From Branchiostoma floridae (lineage: Eukaryota; Chordata; Leptocardii; Amphioxiformes; Branchiostomatidae): 64,000 nucleotides of DNA. This document shows, in pieces, positions 34,883-64,000 of the stretch (position 1 is the stretch's first letter; every line of letters starts with the position of its first letter). The DNA lies in assembly GCF_000003815.2 (NCBI RefSeq), contig NC_049992.1:15487002-15551001 (forward strand). Reading direction: 5' to 3'. The notes beneath the pieces were generated by a model. The model made no database searches, had not been told where the DNA came from, and saw nothing but the letters and a program-made list of their open reading frames with translations. The position numbers and the translations under genes are program-made.

Positions 34883-36294
34883 CTACAACTAGTACTGAAT
34901 AGCGGAGGTTTCTTTACGGGCGTTTCTAGTGGCATCCATTCAGCTTCACTCTTCTCCAGTGTCACTAGAATGAACTGGCGTCACTAAATTGAATTGGTTT
35001 ATTCTAGTGATGCTAGAAATGGAGATTTACTTCTGGACTATTTGAGTGACATCCATCGGTGATTCACTTTTCTTCCGCGTCACTCTTCCCCAGTGTCACT
35101 AGATATATAGAATGAACAGGTACATTCTGGTGACGTGGAAGAAGAGTGATGGAATTTTTTGTCACTCAAAATGTCCGTAAGTAAATGTCCGTATTTCAAT
35201 CCAGTTGTAGAGATTGAATTGTATTTTAATATTGTTAACCTGGATGCCTAACCTTAATAAACGTTATCTTCAAACTGCAATTTTCATTTCAGAATCTACA
35301 CATCAGCTTATACAGCCACAGAACCAAATGGAGTTTTACATCAATGAGTTTGACTGTCGCTTTGATACTAACCACAATCGAGCCAGTAGCTCAGGCCACT
35401 GTCAAATGCACTGGTAACATCGCGAGTAAAAACATCAACACTGACTCGGAGGCATTCTTTGGCATAGAACTGCCTCCATGCCTACAATACCACTTTTAAT
35501 TCATCATATGAAAAATGCATATTAGCAACATTGACAACACACAAATAACTTATTCCTCTATTTCCTTTTGAGACACTGACATGCAATAAGTATTTGAATT
35601 CAGAATCCATTGTAAGAAAAAAATACTGATGTGTTTTTCATGCCTTTCACCTAGCAGAGCAAAATAAGAACTGACAATTGCTATTCAGTATTTTAGCCTA
35701 TGTATAAATGTTCACATTATATTCACTTATACAGTTATCTTCGTAGACCAATCATCATGTTGAAATGGCCATTTAAACTGATATTACTGCATATATTGTA
35801 AACTTGGACATTTACATGAATCAAGCTTCTTCATCTTTTCATGAAGTAGCATGCCCGGCCCGACAGCTTTAATAGCAAACCATCTTTTTTACCTTTTCAG
35901 AAGACAGTGACACCAAATGGTCTTCTGGGGTTGCAAAAGTCTTTCTTGAAGAAATAACCATCTCTTGTGCAATGTGGTCCAAATTCTTCTACAAGTGTTT
36001 CAATCTAATAATAGCTGCAATTGACATCTTGTAGAAATACTGAACTGCATATGGAATACTAGTATGGCCTGCTAGGTGGCATCATTGTACTACCACAACC
36101 TGGCAACTGACAAGTTTCTACATCATCTGCTGTATTTGATTTGTCATGAAAATTCATGGTTGTCCTTAGGTGCTGTATACAGCTACATGAAAGTTGATCC
36201 TGTGTGCATATCTAGTTATGTGTTTTCAGAAGGAGTGTGTGTTGACTCCAGGAAAACTACTTTTAATTTTGAAGTAAGGACTGGGGTGTTCTCT
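34883..36294. other. Region between the LINE and the OPA1 stop codon
   Basis: 34913-35185 holds short repeated GTCACTCTTC / CAGTGTCACTAGA motifs, and ends TTTACGGGCG against TGTCCGTAA, that suggest a degraded inverted-repeat element. The rest probably includes the OPA1 3' UTR (on the minus strand, left of 36295). A dispersed CCTGGATGCCTAACC motif is at 35239. Confidence 0.45.
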
Positions 36295-59431
<23,137 letters not shown>

Positions 59432-60000
59432 CTTAAAAGATTAATGACCTCTTCTTTCGTTGTGTGTGGCAAAACAACGTGAATTTTCTGTGGATTTTGG
59501 GCAGCGATACCCTGCCCATTTTCATCTACCCAATATGGCTACAACTGACAATAGCTTTAGTTACGTAGCCGTAGATTCAAATCCAACAATACAGTACACA
59601 ATAGCAAATAATGGTATATCCTGACAATTGATGACAATTTCAAATAATACTATCTTATATTTGTAATAACAAAATATTAATTGTCTGATTATGCGCATGA
59701 AACCAACATTTATAGACTAGGGTAAGATGATTTGAATCGTGGGCTTGTTATTTTCTGTAGTTTAATGATGACGTCAGATATGAGGGTATGTTAAGGTTTT
59801 ACGACATAACGTATCGCCTCACTGAGCTAAAAACAAACCAGTTTGAAAAAATTGCAACCAATGAGAATTTTTTAAAAGTTTTTGTTGCCTTGTGGTGTGA
59901 AAGAAGAATTCTGTCAGAAGATAGGCTCAATTTTTCTACAACGGAACAGCAAATACTCCATGTGCACCCTCCCAGAAGTAAACACCCAGGAAGTCCAGCC
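59432..60000. promoter_or_regulatory. Probable bidirectional promoter OPA1/CTU1
   Basis: The two start codons (59431 minus, 60001 plus) face away from each other across 569 bp. In it are a perfect CRE, TGACGTCA (59769-59776), and a CCAAT box in GCAACCAATGAGAA (about 59855-59868). The CRE suggests CREB/ATF control; that both genes use it is inference. Transcription starts cannot be placed from sequence. Confidence 0.6.
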
Positions 60001-63000
60001 ATGCCGGTGTCTTGCGGCTTGTGTGAGAAAAGAGCGATGCTCAAGCGGCCCAAGACGGGTGGAGCGCTCTGTAAGGAGTGTTTCTATAATGTGTTTGAAG
60101 CAGAGGTTCACCAGACCATCACCTCTGCCAGTCTTTTCAAGCGGTAAGATCGTGAACTATGTCGAAAGAAAGGGGGAGAAATGGGGGAGGGGGGCATGAC
60201 ATAACTAGTGCAGAGATTGCGTAAGATTTTATCATATGCTCTTCATTCTACGGTACTCCATACTGAATGACTTCTATAAACCCCCTTTGTGTCAACTGCA
60301 AACATAAAGCCGCCACTAAAGCCCCATTTTCTCCCACCCGCAAAATTAGATCCTACCCCAAACAAATTCCCCTTTTTTTTCTTTTTTTTTTAAATTCCCC
60401 TTTTACTACTAACTAGTTTTACTACTTTTATCCGTTAAGTTTTACACTAACGTGTTAACGTTATATCTTGATTTGATAAAAATCGTGTTAACGTTATAAC
60501 TTGATTTGATAAAAATGAAACAACCAGAGGGGCGAGTAAGAACAGAAAGAAACAACACCCCGACTCCCGGGATGCGAACCCGCGCCGAACCCGGGCAGCC
60601 GGATCACAAATCGAACGTGCAAACCGTTCGGCCATAAAGGCTTAAGCCGTTAGGCGTCTTCGGTTTAGCAGTCCTTGAACACCACTGTTACACTACTCCC
60701 CCTTTTCTTTTCAAGATTCGTCCTCGAATCTCCGAGATCGACATCCCTGTGTGGCACATACTAGCCTGTTAATCACAGGGCCGGCGTGGGAACCAGTGAA
60801 ACAACCAGAGGGGCGAGTAAGAACAGAAAGAAACAACACCCCGACTCCCGGGATGCGAACCCGCGCCGAACCCGGGCAGCCGGATCACAAATCGAACGTG
60901 CAAACCGTTCGGCCATAAAGGCTTAAGCCGTTAGGCGTCTTCGGTTTAGCAGTCCTTGAACACCACTGTTACACTACTCCCCCTTTTCTTTTCAAGATTC
61001 GTCCTCGAATCTCCGAGATCGACATCCCTGTGTGGCACATACTAGCCTGTTAATCACAGGGCCGGCGTGGGAACCAGTGAAACAACCAGAGGGGCGAGTA
61101 AGAACAGAAAGAAACAACACCCCGACTCCCGGGATGCGAACCCGCGCCGAACCCGGGCAGCCGGATCACAAATCGAACGTGCAAACCGTTCGGCCATAAA
61201 GGCTTAAGCCGTTAGGCGTCTTCGGTTTAGCAGTCCTTGAACACCACTGTTACAAAAATATGAGAAACATTCAATATGGATATCACCATTTCATTGTTAT
61301 GATCAAGGAGCTTTTATCAGTAGGAGAGAGTACGGATTAGTTTCCATTGTTCGTATGTTCGTAGCGGGCGACAAAATTTTATTAACACCCACGTGTCAAA
61401 AACCCGCATCTGCATACATTTCACCCACGCAAGCTTTTGTTTTCCCTTTGTTTTCATGGTGGGGCGGCCTGGGGATACAAACATTGTGTGTAGCGATCTG
61501 ATTTTTGCGATTTTGTCGACGATGTTGAACAGAAGAGTAACTTCGGAATACATACAGCGGCGGCAATATTCTCTCTGACTGAGGGTGAAATTTCAAAGCC
61601 ATACGGCGACCGGACAGCGCCGCCGCTCGGGTACGGGCTAAGCCAAAAGGCAAAATTGTCTGAGGCAAAGTCTACGAAAAAAACTGGTAATATTCCTACA
61701 ATTAATGATGACTGTGAAAAACCTGACTCAATGATCACAGGGACCAAGTTTTTTTTAAGTATGCAACAGATATATTTCATAAATCGATACAAATACAAAG
61801 TTCAAAATTATGCCTGGAGAACTCAAGACATTATATACGAAAACCCGATCGTAACGAAAACCATGAAAACTATGCTCTCCTGCCTTACCTTCACCTTATT
61901 CCAGGCCCGATGTATCCTCTAAAAACACGGGTGGTTCGACAAAAATGAGCAAGGTTCGACCAACAGTGAACACGCCATTTTACCGAGCACATCATCAACA
62001 GTTACGAAAAAATATCAGCTAAATGAAGAAAAACGTCATATTTTTTTAGTAGCCATCTGAAAATACATGTGAAAATTCATAATTCTATCGCAAGAAAACA
62101 GACCTCGATCCGCGAAAATAGGCCTAAACTGGCCCATGTTTGTTGTACGGCGAAGAGAAACATATCAAACTGTCCGCCATTGTGCCATCTACCGCAAGAT
62201 GACGTAGTCACATGCCTGCCGAGTTTTCCAAATAAGGGAATCGTCGGAAACCTGACCCACTTCGCCTCTTGCCGATCGGGCTTCGGGCTGGCTCGAGGGC
62301 TATGACGTAATGGCGTGGCTCATTAGCATAGAAACCGCGCCAACCGGCGCTACGAACATCAGATCAGACGGGCGCCGCGCAGGGCAGTAAACAAAGCCGG
62401 CGCTGCGGGATTTAATGGGCCAAACAAAGGCCCACAGCGGGCGGGTAACTCCATACTCTCTCCTCCTGATAAAAGCTCCTTGTTATGATACAATGAAATG
62501 GTGATATCCATATTGAATGTTTCTCATATTTTTTCCATGCTTTGATAAATACTTACTGCTTGGTACTATGTCCATATCAGGGGAGAAACCGTTGCCATAG
62601 CAGCCTCCGGAGGGAAGGACTCCACTGTCCTGGCACATCTGATGAAGCTTCTGAACGAGCGCCATGACTACGGTCTGACCCTCTTCCTGCTGTCTGTGGA
62701 CGAGGGCATCACCGGTTACCGTGACGACTCCTTGGAGACGGTGAAGAGAAACCAGCAGCAGTATGAGCTACCACTGAAGGTCGTGTCATACAAGGTCAGT
62801 AAACTAAGTGTGTGGGCAATTTTTATACACTAGCTGTTGGCTATTCCATTATATTTGAGCTGAGGAGGCAGCCAGAAAATTTCTCTTTCATTCAACCCTC
62901 TTTGCTTTCTATTAGTACTGTAAATCATTTACTTTGCTACTGTTAGATTTTGTGGTAGGAGAGAAATAAGGTTTTGCTGTTACAGATTCTCAACTTGAAA

Positions 63001-63957
63001 CAGTTATGTAGTACAGTAGTCATATGTGGAAAGGTATTTGAGGTACTATGAATTTGTTGTAGAGTGACCACCACAATGAATGACCATGAGGATTAAATCA
63101 CTGCAAAAGCTTCACAATTTACTGCATCTCGCAGGCCTGTTTCTTTCATGCTCCTTTTAATTGTGAAGAAAACTATTGACAGCTATCATTCGTTCAAAAT
63201 ACAGACAGTGAGCCATGGTTTTACTAACAAAGATACTATCACCCCATCTGAAAAACAGGAGCTGTATGGCTGGACGATGGATGAAATAGTGCGACAGATT
63301 GGACTGAAGAACAACTGTACGTTCTGCGGTGTGTTCCGTCGCCAGGCGCTGGACCGAGGCGCCATGATGCTTGGTGTTGACAAAATCGTTACAGGCCACA
63401 ATGCTGATGATGTGGCGGAAACAGTCATTATGAATGGTGGGTCTGTGGGTGTGGGTGTATCTGGGTGTTTTGGGCAATGTCTCTTGTTACTTGTCAAATA
63501 CTGGATACTACTTGTACTACTTATTGATATGAAAGATATAAGTTAAGTAAAGTAAAGTAAGATGTAAGTTTGCATGTTGAAGAAATGAAGCATGTTCATT
63601 GAATTATATTAATGAGATTTTATATGCTGGCATTAATTGGTGTACATTTTTTCTACAATATCAGCATGTATGGATTAAGTCTTGTTGTTTATTATTGTTT
63701 ATTGTGTATCTCAACAAGGACTTTTTATGGCTTATAAGTATTTGTACTTAGATTGTAACTTTCTGACTAAAATGTATTGAGTTCTAGCAGCATCTTTTAT
63801 CACAATGTTATAATTATGAGTGATTATCATCTTCTGTTACAGTACTGCGGGGAGATATTGCCAGACTCCAGAGGTGCACAGCCATTGTCACGGGCACAGA
63901 GGGGGCTATCCCAAGGTGTAAGCCTTTCAAATATACCTACGAGAAGGAAATTGTCAT
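60001..63957 (+). CDS. CTU1: CTU1, cytoplasmic tRNA 2-thiolation protein 1 (partial, 5' part)
   Basis: CTU1 (yeast Ncs6) thiolates U34 of cytosolic tRNAs for Lys, Glu and Gln using sulfur carried by URM1, in complex with CTU2. Exons: 60001-60143, 62581-62794, 63259-63436, 63843-63957, then it leaves the window with donor GTAAGT. Features: N-terminal zinc site ([18 protein letters not shown]), PP-loop SGGKDST (adenylation) near residue 59, [37 protein letters not shown] (catalytic cysteine region), TGHNADD, and [14 protein letters not shown]. For exon 3, the acceptor at 63258 was chosen because it gives VVSYK-ELYGWTM as in other family members; the in-frame acceptor about 50 nt upstream would add unrelated residues. 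A TACTAAC branch point precedes it. The frame is open upstream to 59788, but conservation starts at 60001. Confidence 0.95.
60451..60516 (+). repeat. 33-bp tandem repeat x2
   Basis: CGTGTTAACGTTATATCTTG and the following bases repeat once with one change. It immediately precedes the 281-bp array. Confidence 0.9.
60516..61254 (-). repeat. 281-bp tandem array (2.6 copies) with tRNA-like promoter
   Basis: Copies start at 60516, 60797 and 61078 at an exact 281-bp spacing and look identical by eye; the third stops at 61254. On the minus strand each has TGGCCGAACGG (A-box-like) and GGGTTCGCATCCC (B-box-like), plus a possible long variable arm, as in class II tRNAs. The acceptor stem does not close, so it is probably a SINE-like unit amplified in tandem and not a tRNA gene. 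It lies in CTU1 intron 1. Confidence 0.85.
61253..62537. mobile_element. 1.3 kb element with ~78-bp terminal inverted repeats in CTU1 intron 1
   Basis: 61255-61332 and the reverse complement of 62457-62535 match almost throughout (AATATGAGAAACATTCAATA, GGATATCACCATTTCATTG, AAGGAGCTTTTATCAG). The interior is GC-richer near the right end (62270-62450). No transposase frame. The left end abuts the truncated 281-bp array. No clear target duplication was found. Confidence 0.75.
62795..63258. other. CTU1 intron 2
   Basis: AT-rich intron with TACTAAC near its 3' end. I see no embedded element. Confidence 0.6.
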
Positions 63958-64000
63958 GTAAGTGTTGATATTCTATCATTATTCTAGTAATAAACCTTTC

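Noticed and set aside
59788-60000. N-terminal extension of CTU1 by 71 residues
   Set aside because: The frame is open, but the extension has no family counterpart; the conserved start with the CxxC zinc site begins at 60001, and the extension overlaps the promoter region with the CCAAT box.
60516-61254. Functional tRNA genes in the 281-bp array
   Set aside because: A- and B-box-like motifs are present, but the 5' and 3' ends do not form an acceptor stem.
63148-63258. Upstream extension of CTU1 exon 3
   Set aside because: In-frame but lacks similarity; splicing at 63258 rejoins the conserved YK-ELYGWTM segment, with a good branch point upstream.

Overview
The window is AT-rich, intron-rich animal DNA. 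The exon structure is metazoan, one gene is an LRR-Ig membrane receptor, and short foldback transposons and CR1-type retroelements are very dense. Minisatellites also sit on exon/intron borders. Together this fits a cephalochordate (amphioxus, Branchiostoma) best; that assignment is inference. Two runs of N (16553-16652 and 29515-29997) are assembly gaps.

Layout. Positions 1-28900 hold almost no convincing gene. They are a graveyard of miniature inverted-repeat elements, including one recurring palindromic family of about 210 bp with ends TAACGCTAGTTCACC (7-8 copies), tRNA-derived SINE pieces and truncated LINEs. A few possible minus-strand exons are listed with low confidence. From about 28905 to 34730 lies a minus-strand CR1-like LINE (endonuclease plus reverse transcriptase). 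It is split by a 2.4 kb foldback transposon whose inverted arms are built from tandem repeats, and whose loop holds a piece of a second LINE.

From 59431 down to 36295 runs the complete OPA1 gene on the minus strand: mitochondrial dynamin-like GTPase, 27 coding exons, 3030 nt, 1009 residues. All exon phases join without a break. Two extra exons look optional: a 14-codon cassette that resembles the start of the next exon, and a possible 6-nt microexon. Two OPA1 introns carry tandem arrays in which the 3' splice site and the first bases of the following exon are copied again and again; the decoys read into in-frame stops. The 5.3 kb OPA1 intron at 38117-43435 contains, on the opposite strand, an apparently intronless LRR-Ig transmembrane receptor gene. 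Its cytoplasmic tail carries two different 17-residue repeat arrays, one with YEN motifs and one with Y[IV]TL motifs. This gene has an in-frame TGA between its signal peptide and its ectodomain.

Head to head with OPA1, the plus-strand CTU1 gene (cytosolic tRNA 2-thiolation) begins at 60001 and runs off the right edge after four exons. The 569 bp between the two start codons is probably a shared promoter; it contains a perfect CRE (TGACGTCA) and a CCAAT box. CTU1 intron 1 is filled by a 281-bp tandem array with a tRNA-like promoter and by a 1.3 kb terminal-inverted-repeat element.

The items most worth following up are the splice-site decoy arrays in OPA1, the nested receptor with its dual tyrosine-repeat tail and in-frame TGA, the OPA1 cassette exon, and the foldback element inside the LINE.
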